Positions 1-12,200 of a stretch of DNA of 64,000 bases are shown piece after piece. Both the position numbers and the translations under genes were made by a program. The stretch lies in contig CAJFCV020000005.1 in assembly GCA_904066235.2 (NCBI GenBank), positions 5,141,501-5,205,500 on the forward strand, written 5' to 3'. The DNA comes from Bursaphelenchus xylophilus. Taxonomy: Eukaryota > Nematoda > Chromadorea > Rhabditida > Aphelenchoididae. The notes under the pieces were generated by a model. It was not told where the DNA came from, did not search any database, and saw only the letters and a list, made by a program, of their open reading frames with translations. Each line of letters begins with the position of its first letter. Position 1 is the stretch's first letter.

Positions 1-19
1 TAATCATTTATTTCTTTAG

Positions 20-226
20 ATTCTCACCTCTAAAGGACGGAGCGGCACCAATCTGGAATATGCCCTGAGGCTAGCAGACATTCACCGTCGTCTGGCCCCT
101 CATATCCACGATCCCCATCTTTTTGACATCGAACGACGACTTCTGAAGGCCTGCGAATCCAGGAGGGTGAGGGATAAAATTTTGGAAATCCTTGGCCACA
201 ATCTTCCATACCTGAAATCGGCCTGA
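20..226 (+). CDS. C-terminal exon of ChaC-type gamma-glutamylcyclotransferase (5' end outside window)
   Basis: The window opens in an intron; a TTTCTTTAG acceptor ends at 19 and an open frame of 68 codons follows to TGA at 224-226. The stretch SGTNLEYALRLADIH followed by DPHLFDIERRL matches the C-terminal part of the ChaC family, where a G-x-S-G-x-N-x-EY-x-x-RL motif is followed by a helix with HxFxLExxVR. ChaC enzymes cleave glutathione in the cytosol to 5-oxoproline and Cys-Gly. The N-terminal substrate-binding loop and catalytic Glu lie upstream of the window and cannot be checked. The family call is recognition by eye; whether it is the glutathione-specific class is inference. Confidence 0.72.
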   Translation: MLTSKGRSGTNLEYALRLADIHRRLAPHIHDPHLFDIERRLLKACESRRVRDKILEILGHNLPYLKSA

Positions 227-639
227 CGTCACTGATCTTGATTTTCTTCGTGCTTTCCAAACAATCTTTCCCATTGATATACGGCTGCTCTTTACAGTAG
301 GATTACTGTTTCATTACTTTTGACTTTATTGAACTGATCTTCACTCACATTACCAAAGAATAGCTTTATCCGCATTTAACCAGTTGTTACAGTAGTCTTT
401 CTTGTCTACTTTTCTATGCACATATCCTTTCCAGCACTCATCGAGTTATTGTACTATGTACTAAAGTTAATTTTCTAATCGAGATGACAAGAATTTGTAT
501 TCTTGAGAAACAATAAGTGTTGGCAAATAAATGTACAGCAATCTAGAGATACTCTTATCGATCAACTACACTTTGTACTTTTGGTATTCATTTGTTATGT
601 TTTTCTTTTTGTACGAAACTTTTGGAACGATTGCATCAT

Positions 640-946
640 CAAAGAGAACAGGTGTTATATCAGTCTCATGAGGAAAGAAAACGCAGAACATCTGATTGAT
701 ACAATCACGCGATTATACAAATCTTGTCAAATTATGTCTGGAAAATTTATTAATGCACCGTGATGTCCCTGTAGAGGCCAGAAAAACTTTATGGACATTG
801 ATTCCACTGTGCGTACGATTACAAACAGACTAAAAGTATAATATTTGGGCTTAAAAAAAGAGCCTTCGTTTGGTGCCTATGAAAATTTAATTGAACGAAA
901 TGTGGTCAGGAATATTTTGCGTTCACAAAGGAAGTCGGAATAGTTT
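640..946 (+). other. Unresolved coding-looking segments (possible broken or multi-exon gene)
   Basis: Three short open stretches in different frames read like protein: residues MRKENAEHLIDTITRLYKSC near 668-727, MHRDVPVEARKTLWTLIPLC from 753, and EPSFGAYENLIERNVVRNIL from about 862 ending in a stop near 946. I could not join them with consistent splice sites, so this may be a decayed gene or a real gene with introns I mis-place. No family recognised. The region 227-640 upstream shows nothing I can support. Confidence 0.2.
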
Positions 947-999
947 TCCTTCCTTTTGTATGGCCAATCTCCAGATGATCTGGCCATTTCTGTTCTGGG

Positions 1000-1545
1000 A
1001 TGCTTTTATTTATTCCTATCATTATTTTATCTTCATTATCCTCCCAATCCAGGATTCTTTTCCCAGTTTATTGTTCTCCAGATCGAATCAAATTATTCAC
1101 CGATATTTACGGAGATGATGTAGAGATCAAGATGGAGATCATTAAACAGTATTGTAAGCGGGATTGGGAGAAGATGTTGTGGAATAGTGGCCGGGATCTG
1201 GACATCTTTTCCTATGGGCTATCAAATAAAAAAGAGACTGTCTATAAAATGTATGATTATACACAAGAAATTTTTGTATCCTTCAGAATTTTCAAGAACC
1301 ATTCTCGAAATGATATCAAAGTTCACTTCCTGGACTCATCAGTTATGTTTTTCTACCAGGGTCAAACTCAGATCGATGAGATTGTCCTAATAAAACATTG
1401 CTTTATCAAAATCGAGGTGCCTGATCATATCAAAAAAGAGGATATTTCTTATACAACAAACGAAGGAGCGGTCTATTTAATCATTCATATACCTTTTGGT
1501 ACGTTATTAGCACTTAATCGATTTTTTGGATCCATGCGATTTTAG
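1000..1545 (+). CDS. Divergent Hsp20/alpha-crystallin-like ORF
   Basis: A single open frame with 181 codons in AT-rich DNA. The first 25 or so residues look unconvincing and the true start is probably an upstream exon or a later codon. The C-terminal half resembles a small heat-shock domain: a strand-like IFVSFRIFKNHSRNDIKVHF is followed by a region ending IKIEVPDHIKKEDISYT and a final hydrophobic strand NEGAVYLIIHIPFG. That layout (beta strands, then a V-P-x-x-I/V-x-x-x-x-I motif, then a G-x-L-x-I strand) is typical of the Hsp20 fold used by ATP-independent chaperones. The match is by pattern only, and the family A-x-x-x-n-G-v-L signature is only approximate, so the call is tentative. Confidence 0.4.
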   Translation: MLLFIPIIILSSLSSQSRILFPVYCSPDRIKLFTDIYGDDVEIKMEIIKQYCKRDWEKMLWNSGRDLDIFSYGLSNKKETVYKMYDYTQEIFVSFRIFKNHSRNDIKVHFLDSSVMFFYQGQTQIDEIVLIKHCFIKIEVPDHIKKEDISYTTNEGAVYLIIHIPFGTLLALNRFFGSMRF

Positions 1546-1628
1546 ATATAAGTCATCCTCGATCGTATTTTAAATTTTTTGATGTCCTTACTTTAGAGAA
1601 GCCCAGCCTATTCGAAAGGAACAGTAGA

Positions 1629-2000
1629 ATGTCGGAACCCAAACTTTTCATCGAAGAAAGGGAGGTCGGATCTCACGGACAGTACCAAATCGCTGCCGAA
1701 ATTGCTGGAATGACCGTTTTCATTAACTACGATCGCTACAATTACCATACTTATCTCCCATACCATAACAAAATCTTTGCTTCCTCTGCACTATTTACTG
1801 ATTGTGATTTATTTTACGTGCCTTTGCTTGTCAGTTGTTGTAAATGGTACTTTGATATCAGTCTGATCCATGTTTTGGAAAAGGAACCTCTCAATTTCTA
1901 TCGAACGCCTATGAATTTGATAGCCGACATGTCCCATATGCAGATTCTGGCCTACGGATTTACAATGTACAATGACGTTTTCTCACTTCAAGATTCCTAA
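1629..2000 (+). CDS. Hypothetical protein, 123 codons
   Basis: Uninterrupted ORF starting 84 nt after the preceding stop codon and ending 13 nt before the stop of the convergent GNAT gene, a spacing that fits a real compact gene. The first 40 residues are polar (MSEPKLFIEEREVGSHGQYQ...), followed by a tyrosine-rich stretch and then a hydrophobic part with clustered cysteines. No domain recognised. An internal intron cannot be excluded, since base composition changes after about 1770. Confidence 0.35.
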   Translation: MSEPKLFIEEREVGSHGQYQIAAEIAGMTVFINYDRYNYHTYLPYHNKIFASSALFTDCDLFYVPLLVSCCKWYFDISLIHVLEKEPLNFYRTPMNLIADMSHMQILAYGFTMYNDVFSLQDS

Positions 2001-2013
2001 GGACACTTTATTG

Positions 2014-3616
2014 CTATAAAAGAGGAAGTAACATTAATTTGGCGCTCTTCCCCTTATCAAATACACTATTGTATACAGCTACATCTTGATCCTTAAAGTC
2101 GTCAAAGGCCACCTCTCTTATCGTTTTGAATCCCCTTTTCGAAAATAACCGCTGAGATGCTTGGGCAGTTGCACAAGTTGCAATGTGGGTGCATTGATGC
2201 CTTCTGGCCAAATCCATCGATGAATTTATAAAATATGAACCAAGGCCTTTTCTGAAAAAATATTATAATGTGTACAAATGTTTTCAAAAAATACTTATAA
2301 AAGAGATTGGAGTCTCTCAAAAGGACATATTTTCTTATCCAACTCACCCAGCCTGGTCAGACCGGACTGCCAGAATATCAAATTTGAATATTTTTGCCCA
2401 AGGCGACACAAATTTGAAAAGTCCGTTCTCCACGAAATCAATGAAAACGGCCAATCGATTGGCATTTCTGTTGTCATAGGGTCCCTGATCGATCAGATTT
2501 CCAAATTCTCTTTGATTTGTATCCATTTTATTTTGATTTAGATCATCATAATCGTAAATTGTATTCAGGGCAACTCCAATTACTTCTCTGTTTCCATTTC
2601 TGGCAATCAATGAGGCAAAAGGGACCTTCAGATCCCCGGAAACAATATCTTTGTAGAATTGAAAGGTGTCGCTGTATGAAGAGTCTGAAGGTTTGGATCG
2701 AATAGACTTGTGAAAATAACATGGTAAAATGAGGTAATAAGTTTCAGCTATTTAATGTGCCAGTTTAATTGCTCTATGCAATTAACGGGTTATTTGAATC
2801 AATTGGTCACCTTTATTACGCAACCGATAATTTCCTCAGGTCATGTCCGACAAACTAAATGGCTCAGAGTAAAATTCCTGGATGAAAATGACATTTAATT
2901 TGTCCTTACCGTAACCTTGACAGTTTTTTAAGTAAAACAATGTATTTTGAAAATTTTATGACTATTCGAAGTGATATTAGAAACCAAGATTGGCTGTTCC
3001 ATGACAAACTTAGGAGAGAAATTCAAAAGAGATCTAGTAAGTGTCACCTCATGTCATATACTGAACGTCTAATGTCATTTCTATTTCTTTAAAAAGCAGA
3101 AGAAGACAAAGCCAAGATTCTTCTGCACGATGCCCTGGAGCAAATAAACAAGCTGAGGATTGAGGTCAGAAAGGTCCAGAATGATCAGAAAATGGATCAG
3201 AGGTCCGTCGAATATCAACTTTATTCGGAGGCTGTTTTCGATTTACAAGTAAGTTTAATGTCATCAGGTATCTAGAATAATATGAGAAAAGCGAAATTCT
3301 ATTATTTTTAGGATGGGAGTCAACTCCAACAAGTGAGTACTCCCCAAGCCCGCGCCTATTTTATCCAAAACGATGGCTCTTTTGTATTTCTTTTTCGTTC
3401 CAATATCGACGATCAATCCGGGTTCTGTTATTGTGTGAAGAAGAGTAAGGAGAATCAATTTGACATCAAAACTTTGAAATACTAGCCTCGTACAATCGAA
3501 ATAAACTTACTTAAGGCTGTTGTGATGGGCTCAATTATTCGAAAATGGTTCTGCATAAACTCGAAAATGGCATCGAAGTCATGGGGCTGAGCAAAGTCCA
3601 TAAAGACTCCGTCCAT
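2014..3616 (-). CDS. GNAT-family N-acetyltransferase (arylalkylamine-NAT-like)
   Basis: Predicted exons on the minus strand: 3616-3511 (35 codons, DFDAIFEFMQNHFRIIEP), about 2747-2348, and 2251-2014. The first exon matches the N-terminal helix of nematode GNATs (x-D-x-x-I-x-x-F-x-x-x-x-F-x-x-x-EP-x-x-x-x-L). Across the last intron (2347-2252) the acetyl-CoA loop assembles as VRSDQAGKGLGS, the R/Q-x-x-G-x-G/A motif A of the superfamily, followed by AQASQRLFSKRGFKTIRE (motif B-like). The last two exons are well supported. The acceptor of exon 2 is uncertain: 2747 keeps phase with the GTAAGT donor of exon 1, but a better-looking acceptor sits near 2710 in another phase. The 760-nt intron contains a complete opposite-strand gene. 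Likely substrate: a small amine; this is family inference only. Confidence 0.7.
2940..3485 (+). CDS. Small coiled-coil hypothetical protein nested in GNAT intron
   Basis: Three exons, 2940-3036, 3100-3248 and 3312-3485, give 139 residues with phases that agree exactly. Donors are GTAAGT-like and acceptors are AAAGCAG and TTTTTAG. The first two exons are charged and helical (KEDKAKILLHDALEQINKLR, then a K/E/Q-rich heptad-like stretch). The last exon is different: it begins DGSQLQQVSTPQARAYFIQN and contains a paired cysteine motif GFCYCVKKSK before the stop. No family recognised. The gene lies inside, and antisense to, the first intron of the GNAT gene; its stop codon is only 25 nt from the first GNAT exon. 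Confidence 0.6.
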
Positions 3617-6600
3617 TTGTGATAGCAATACAGATATAAAGCGTAAAAGAATAAACGCTGCAGACGATAACTTTGGCCTCTAAAAAGAAAAAATACCCTT
3701 CGGAAAGAAAATGCCGGATTTGAACAATTTTTGAGGACCTCCAAACAAAGACCCTCAGGGCTTTTTGAGTTCTTTTTGAGCGCGTGAATAAGCGGTAAAT
3801 GAGAAAAAATGGGTAATGTAAAAAGACGGCAAAAGCTCCATTGATGTACTTCCTTTGACGTGATTTATGAATGTTCACAGCAGTAAATGATGAATTCAGT
3901 GTGCAATTATCACGGACTTCCACAATATTAATTTTGATCTAATTTTAAAATGTCTTTTATATCACAATTTCCATAATGTCTCGTTCTCTAATCTTACAAT
4001 CAACAACGTCTGTAACATAATACAAGATATATGTTTTTTATCCCCACTCAGTTACGCCCAATATTTGCATATATTTGCATTGGGATCTCGATGCAGATTA
4101 CTACAATCGACCGGATGTTTAACAAGACAAACAGGGACCTCTGATTCTGTTGACATAAATCCTCTCGTGGCACTTAAGCAGTGCGCGAATGGGGATTAAG
4201 CGCCGCGTCAAGAGGCCAGTCCAGTCCTCGGCTGACCATGGGCCACCTGGTTGGGGCCGCAATGAATACTAATTGGAGATAATTAATGACTACGCATCCC
4301 TCCTCGCTGTGGGCCTGGGCCCGGCCTCCCATCGGCCATATGTCCGGGGATGGGCACGCCACACAAAGAGCGTCGATTGTGCAACAAGAGCCTTTCAAGG
4401 TGCACTTGGAACTTCAGCGATGAATGGAGACTGGAGGAGGACCCTCGGCGGCGTCATTAGCCGCTGATGAATGAATGGAATCCACTCGAACGAAACATGA
4501 ACACGCAACAACAGCGCCCGGAAAGGGATACGGTGTGCTTCTGGAGGGCGTCTGAAGCCGATGTCTTTCCTTCCGGCCTTATGCTGATTTCGGCGCTCCC
4601 CAAATATGCAAATCCGATTATTTCTTGGATCGACAGCCGGTTCTTGCCCTCAGGGCATACGGCCTCGAGTCTCGGATGGAGTTCCCTTATGGTGGCGGTG
4701 ACCGGCTTCCCGAAGCGAAGAACTTTGAGAGTTTGTAACGGCGTCAACCGGCGTGATTTGCATTGGCCCTTCTCGCCCGAGTCCAACCAGTGGCTTCTCC
4801 TTGGGCTTCCGGCCCGGGCGATTAGCATTTTTGGTCTGATTCGAGGCCACTCAAATTATCTCCAGGCTTTATTTGTCCCGTGCCACTTTCCGGGCCATCT
4901 GAAGCCAAATCCGGCCGCTTTCACACGCGCAGAATCCAATGAAGTCACGGAGGATACTGTAGTACGATTACTTCCATTACGGTCTAAGATCATTGTCTCA
5001 TACATTCTGAGCATGGTTATTATAATTAAAATCCTTTTTGTTGCGCTTTGAATAGACAAGGGGCAGCTGTGACTTTGCTCACCTGTTGTGTTCATGGATA
5101 ATATTGGACCGCATAATAGCTGTTACTGTTTCCGTTTCTCTCAATCCCGTCGATGACATAACCCCTATCTGATTACTGTAGTCTTTCCCATTTCGGGGTT
5201 GTGTAATGTCTGCAATTGTCCCATTAAATGCTTGTCCTCTGCATGTTCTCTTGCGCAATGGCTGGTCGAGAGTCATGGGGATTAGGAGCACTCGATCTGA
5301 TGCCAATTGACACCGGTCAGATGGCAAATGTAAGCGTTGTCTTTGTCCATCCGAGCACTGGCAATTAGGCCATGTTTGTGCAGCTGAAGGAATGTTACAT
5401 AGCATTGCACACAGCGTTTAAACGAGGCGTTCTAGTAGATGGCTGATCCACAAATTGCCGTCTATTGGCGGGGCATGGATCGGGGCTATTGTCATTAGCT
5501 CCTGAAATAACATGTTGCGTCATCGTTTCAGGATTGGGGTCGCACTCCAACTATAGCCAAAAAACATAAGATCTTTGCAAGATCTATAATATAATAGAGA
5601 TTCTCAAGGTGAGCGGAGACAATCACTTGTTCCTCACGCTTCATTTGCCCGTAATCCCGACCTTTTGTCGAGAACAATCAGATAATCGTATGACCCTGCA
5701 ATGACCGCAATATTGAAGTTACTTAGCCACAGATTGAATGGGAATTATGGTATCAGTTAATGGCGATGACCTTTTAATTGATAATGGGTCTTTAATGGAA
5801 TTAGGTGGGAAAGGGTTACTGTACAATGCATAGTAGAAGATATATTACTTCGGACACTCTTGACGTCGATTCCCTTCATTTCCGTCGATTTGTGTTCGAC
5901 CTTCTTGAACATGGCACTCGTCTGCAATAATATTGGCCTTTTTTGATCGCCCTTTGATCGTCGGCTTTGCATGAAGCGCACCGAGTGTTTGTTCTCTTTT
6001 TTCATAACTCCGTATAACATGTACATAAAGTAAAGCGCGCCGCCCGATGAAAGCAATTTAGTGTGCGGGTAAAAGTAATCCGCGCGGGAGAATCGGGAGA
6101 GTCGAGGGGGGAAGAAGGTTGAGGATGAATCCCGCAAAAGGAGCCAATCGAGGTGAGAAGGCGTCGATGGAGATGCTCAGGCCAAGGCCGTCAAGTTCAC
6201 TCGATCGTTTCTTCTTTACATTAACAATGTCTTTTCACAGTAACCAGAGTGTTCTGTCACTGTTATAGCCGATGCCAAGTCTCCTCAATTTGCGCTCTCT
6301 CGGTGACTTCCTAGTTGATTAACGTTAATGTCAGAGCACTTAATGTTTACATCGAAACCCAACTCTCTCTTTCCCTAATTCCACATAAATCTGTTTCCAT
6401 TAAGCGACGATTACGGTCTCATGCACATGTGACGTTTAGGGTTTCTAAAAGGCTCCAGAAGTCGGTCTTCTGCCTCCCATTCGATTAGAGAAAGGCCAGC
6501 CAAGAGTTAATTCCACTGATGGCCTGCACTTGGATGAACAAGGTGTCACATTTCGGGCTCTTTTACCGGTCCCGACCTCAGTTCAAAGCACTTGACTCCC

Positions 6601-9237
6601 CTTTCTGTGTCCTCTCGACGAGTCAAACGATCTCTTTATTAAGTTTACATTGTTTTCGGTAATATACTTCAAGTCGAGGTCGTATCAGATTCTCCGTGTA
6701 ATATTGGAGGGTCACTTGGAGATGGCTCTGCTCCTTCGAAAGACTTTTACTATTCCTTTTTCTTGTCTGATTCAACATAATCTTAATCTCTGATGTGTAA
6801 AGTCAGAGAATTGCTCAAACCGCGATTCTTTCCATGAACCACTTCCGTCTCAATTACCGTATTTCGGAGCCAATGGGAGTATCGCTTTACTCGTATCATC
6901 GTCATCTCTCTGTCGTCTCTCTTCGCTTCATGCTCTCTTTTCCTTTGAATTGAGAGCAGTCATGAGAAGAGGCCCCGAGTGCATTGAACTGAAAATAAGT
7001 CCCCCAAAGATGCCTCTGGATATGTCTCTGAAGTCTCTCCTGTTCACACACTCTCTCGGCAGGGAAAGGCGATCCAATACCATATCCCTTTCCACTTGTG
7101 AAGCGAGAAACCTTCTTCTTCCACTTCTTGTTTGCGGGTATTGAGTAAATGATTACGTTCGGGCTGACTTCGCTCCGTCTCTGCGCGGAACAGTCTCTTC
7201 TAATTCGAAATGAAGCACAAGGAGAAGATGGTGGAAGTGAAGGGAACAGGGGTTTGGTGGTGAGCGATGGTTTACAGGTAGTCTTTGTTATAGAAAGAGC
7301 TCACTGAAGAGGGTTTCTGTTGTTACTGTCATTTCATAATATTATTCGTCTAGTCTAATGTCATCCTATTCTCATCCGAAGGATCTCCAATTTCTTGATG
7401 AGAACCAGTTAATTTGTCATTAAGCAGCGTCTCTTCCTTGCCTGTGTGCCGGGAAACAAGTCATTTAAAGCCATGTCTCCAGCCAAGCTATTCAATAGCA
7501 TGGCGATTAGATGCCGTTTAAACCCCAAAAACAAAAAAGTTCAGCCCCGGTCGAGGTGCAATTATCGGTCGCAGCTTGAGCCCGCTTGTCGATATATTGT
7601 TGTACATGTACATGTGAATGAAATGAATTGGATCTGGGTATTTTCCCCCCGAAAGCAGCGTGAGATCTGCGATTTGCGGTGGGTCGCGGGGGCTAAAAGG
7701 CTCAATGGGAGATTGTCGGCCTAGCCTCGGGGTCCAATTGCACTTGTTAAGTCAATTATGGCGTCGGCTTTTGAGATCCTTCCTTTTTCTAATTGTTGTA
7801 CCAACTGTTTATCCATTTATAGCGCCATACATATAGTTAGTTTATTACAAGGATGTGTCCCCATTCTCTAAACTACGGTACTGCGGAGCCAATCCTTGCC
7901 GGGCATCGTTCCCAGCGTGTTGTTCTCCCTTTCTTGACGCCTCTCCGCTTTCTCTTTCAGTCGAACCATCTCCATCTCTCGTTCCCCTTACGGCCGCCCT
8001 TTTTTGGTATAAGTTTTCCTCGCGGAATCAGGCAAAGAAAAAGAGGGGGGACATTCTTCGAGAGTGGTTAAAATTTATACAAACTGGCCCCGCCCCGAAC
8101 CCCGCAAAGATTTCTTGCACAGCATGATCGCGGAAACCGAGAAAAGAGCCGAGGGACCATCTCTCGAGAATCGCAGCTCCCGATCTCGCGCCAATAAGCG
8201 CTTTAAACGTTTTAAGGGCGGTCATGCTGGGCGAGGCGCAGGGAGGGGGCGAAGGAAGGTCGGAGAATAGGTGGGGTCAGTTACTCGAACCAATGAGAGC
8301 GACGGATGGGTGACACTGTAAATGATCTCAATTTATTTCATTTATTCCTTAGAATTCTGTTTCTTAAAAAGGTTTGATGGCTACCTGTCATTGACTTTCT
8401 CAAACCTCGTATCATTCTGTATACCTTTTCATTACCTGCATTTCCCACGACTCTCACACACAACTCACCTTGACATGTCTCATTTTCAGTGGTTACAAAT
8501 ATTCGGATCATCCGAATCGACTTGCTTTCCTTGTCGTTAACTGAAGCGTAAGGATCTTCTTCCTCAAGTCACTCTCTTTTACAGCGCGGGTTATATGAAT
8601 GACCATGGAATTGTCTGCCCACCTGTTTATCCCTTGATTATTCTGCCTTTTCCGTGGATTATATATGTTGATATCTTATCAATTACTCGAGGGTTTTATT
8701 CGGAAAGTCCGTGAAAAAAGCAATGTCCTGAGGTTTTTTTTGAAAGTGTTGGGAGTTTTGACTTTTGAGAGTGTTGGGAAACCTGACAACAGCCCTACTC
8801 CAATATTATTACAGTACTCCTCAGCCGATCCTTTCTGGCATTTATTCGAATCTGTGGCGCCGGAATCGTTTCCGGCTTCTCTTTATCTATTGTCCATTGG
8901 CTGAGGCCCTGGGGAAATCTGGGAACAAGGGCTTTTGTTCATGTAATTCTTGTTCCGGCACCGATTGCGACGACTAATATGCCGTTGTTGTGTCAATTAA
9001 CCGACCGCGTTATCCTCGCGGGCATTTCGTTGCAAGAGAGTGGGCGGGGCCAAGAGAGGAAGCGGTTTTGGACTCCCAATAACCGACACTCCCAACAAGC
9101 GTATCATTCCCAACACTTTTACTGCCACGGATCCTAGTGTAACATTATTGTAACTGATACTTAATATTTCGAGTGATTCGTGTACTTATATTATTTTATT
9201 CATGAAACACAACTCTGTTTTTATACGATTTCAGACC
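3617..9237. other. 5.6-kb non-coding region upstream of the Six3/6 homeobox gene
   Basis: No gene could be supported on either strand. Base composition alternates: AT-rich DNA is interrupted by GC-richer blocks at about 4160-4930, 7600-8270 and 9030-9080 (the last containing a GGGCGGGGC box). The block at 4190-4300 contains closely spaced homeodomain-type cores (GATTAA, TAATTGG, TAATTAATG). Long overlapping ORFs in the 4.2-5.0 kb block occur on both strands and look like a by-product of stop-poor GC-rich DNA. The most economical reading is cis-regulatory DNA for the homeobox gene at 9238. Confidence 0.55.
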
Positions 9238-12200
9238 ATGGAAGACTTTCAGAAGGCCATGATGATGTACCAGCAGATGATGGCCATGGCTGCGGTCCAA
9301 CAAAATGCAGCTTCAACGGGCACACGTTCCAATGGCTCAAACTCCGGGGCAGCTTCTCCTCCAGGATCAGTTCACTCGGATAACGGATCTCCAGAATCCA
9401 CTGAAAATTGTTCGAATAATAATCAGAATCCCTTGATGAAGTCGTATCAAGATCTCCTGAAGTCGATGCAACAGCCAGGACAGATGTTTCCCTTCCAATT
9501 CGGTCTCAGCAACTCCGCAACCGAGCCCAATCCCGGACTCTCCATGATTTTTAACCAGAATAATATGCTGAATTCGGAGCAAGTAAGTGGTCTTGATCTT
9601 TGAATCCGTCTTTTCCCGCTTTCTTAATCTGATATTTAAATGTACACAGTTTATCTACTCGTATGATGCCTTATTTTAAATCTTAAGTTCTCACATTTCA
9701 CCAGATAACGTGCAGAAATGACAGTCCCGAAAATACCACGGTATCCGGTGTATTGTTGATCCGAAGTGGGATGTTCCTGAAACGTGCGGACCTTCACCAA
9801 GTTTCGTTTCCCTAATCCGGTATAATAATTTCCTAATGTAAGGTGCAACGTATCATCGTGGGAACGTCATCTTGGTCCTTTTTATTGGGCAGATTAGGCC
9901 GGGGACTTCCGCGTTTTGGGTGTTTTGTAAAGTTTCTGAAGGGAGGGGGCTTTCTGGACTTTATTCAAATTGATGATGAGGAATCCCTCAAATAGGGGCA
10001 TAAAAGAGGACGATAGGGATATTCGTTGTCATTCCGCGGGCCCCAAACCTGGTTAGCGGTCCTCAATGGCATTTAAAGAGCTGGCACAAATCCCGGGCAT
10101 ATCATCTAATAAAGAGCGCGAGAGTGCAGCCATGACACCGCCGGGGACACGCCCTTGTCCTCGACTACTCACTTCCCATCAATTAGGTTTGTTATCTCAG
10201 CTCGCTTTCGGCCCGTCTCAGTCAACTCACTCGACTTTCCGCCCTCCGGGCATATCCCTCCACATGGCCGCTTCAATCCCGTCTCAGTTGCAGGTGATCA
10301 AGACGATAGAAAAGATGGACGACGACGGCGATTACAACAATCTGATGTTGTTTATACAACAGCTGAGTCCCGATATGATCCTGGCCATTTGTCGACATGA
10401 GAGCTTCCTCAGGGCCCGAGCTTCTGTCCTCTTTCATCGTCGTGAATACCAAGAAATGTACAACCTTCTGGAAAGTCATCAGTTCAGTCCCGCTCATCAT
10501 CAGAAGCTTCAGCATCTCTGGCAAGAAGCCAGATACTTCGAGGCCGAACGGATCAGGCAAAGGTCAGTTTGTTTCCATTATTGAAATAACTATTTATGTT
10601 TGGAAACTACTATTACAATATTTCGTTTACAAATATAAAATAATTGTGTTTAGACCGCTGGGCCCAGTCGACAAATACCGTGTTCGCAAGAAGTTCCCCT
10701 TGCCAAAAACGATCTGGGATGGAGAACAAAAGACTCACTGCTTCAAGGAGAGGACCCGCAGCACGTTGAGAGAGCACTACCTTAAGGATCCTTATCCAAA
10801 TCCTCAAATGAAGAAGGAATTGGCCCACAAGACCGGCCTTTCCCCCATGCAGGTCGGGAATTGGTTCAAGAATCGAAGACAGCGAGATCGGGCGGCTCAC
10901 ATGAAGAACCAGTAAGTTCTGTTAAGATTATCTACATCTGATACAAATGCGATTCTTCCTTCTTCTTTGGAGGATTACTGTAATCCGTTTTCGGTTCCGT
11001 TGGTTCTGAGACAAGAAAGAAATCATAATATATATCATGCACTGTAGCGTGTAATAGGTTTGACCGGATTACCTTTTTGCGACCGGATGCACCGCCAGCG
11101 AGTCTAATGAAAGGCCGGCCAATATGTTCCCTTATAACGCTACATTTGACTCCTAAAGGATTATGGCCATGCGCACTCCGAGTTGGGCCAATTCGGCCGC
11201 CAGATTTGCATAAACTGTTATTAGGGCCGCGAGCGGTAATTGGCCGTCAAATGGGCTGATTAAGCGGGCCGATGATGTGATGTGCAGGCTTATGTTATAT
11301 TAGCGCCGACCCTTTCGCCCATCTCTTCGCGGGACTAATTACAAACATTAGGTATGAAGAATTATAAAAATAATCGCAAATAGAGTTGTTCAAGTATTAT
11401 GTTGGCGGGGCTTAATCGAGAGGGTTTGAGTGCGCGAGAACAATTAATTTGTTTGTGTAAAGGGCTACCGATCAATTTTGTACCGTAGGACATGCGAGAC
11501 AGTCGAGGCCGCTGATTTCGAAGTGCAAACAAAGCGGAGGATCCGGCCCAAGAGCCTAAGAGACTGATCCCGATGGCCATCAATACACATAAGTATGAAA
11601 TCGATGTGCTTTACGCAAGCTGTCATCCTTGGCCATGCCCAAAACAGCTCATCTTTCGCTTGGCCAATACCGTAATCTGACCCCCAACTGGCATTTGTAT
11701 TAAAAGCCGACTCTTTATGCAATTTATATTTGCCAATGCTTGTGTTTGCACAGGTCGATTAAATTGAGACCTCACCTCATCCCCCAATTGGTGTGAAATG
11801 GCGCGCCTTTCCTCCAAAGGTGCCGCTTTCAAGTGGCCCAAGGAAGGCGAGGCGACCTTGACGCCGCTACCGTATTTTAGGAACAAGATTATGTAAGCGA
11901 AAGGGAATACGCAACAGGCTAGATTTTCTCCGAATAAGGCATCTGGAGTGCGCGGTGGGAAACCAATTAGAGCAAGTGCCAATTCGATTACTCCACAATA
12001 CAAACATTTGCATACAAAATCTGATTTACAGTAGATTAAAGGCCGATTTTGAGTGGTATGAGTAATTAATCCGTTTTCAGACAAAACGGACTTCTCCTGG
12101 ATCCGAACAGCGGCCTCAGAAGTCCCGATTCTCCTCATTCGGAAGACCTGAATCATGAAGAAGGTCAGTCTACATCCACTTTGAGGGGATCACCCAGCAC

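Noticed and set aside
4467..5051. 194-codon ORF on the plus strand, with overlapping ORFs on the minus strand
   Set aside because: GC-rich, stop-poor block with long ORFs in several frames on both strands; no start context, splice structure or recognisable protein character. Treated as regulatory DNA.
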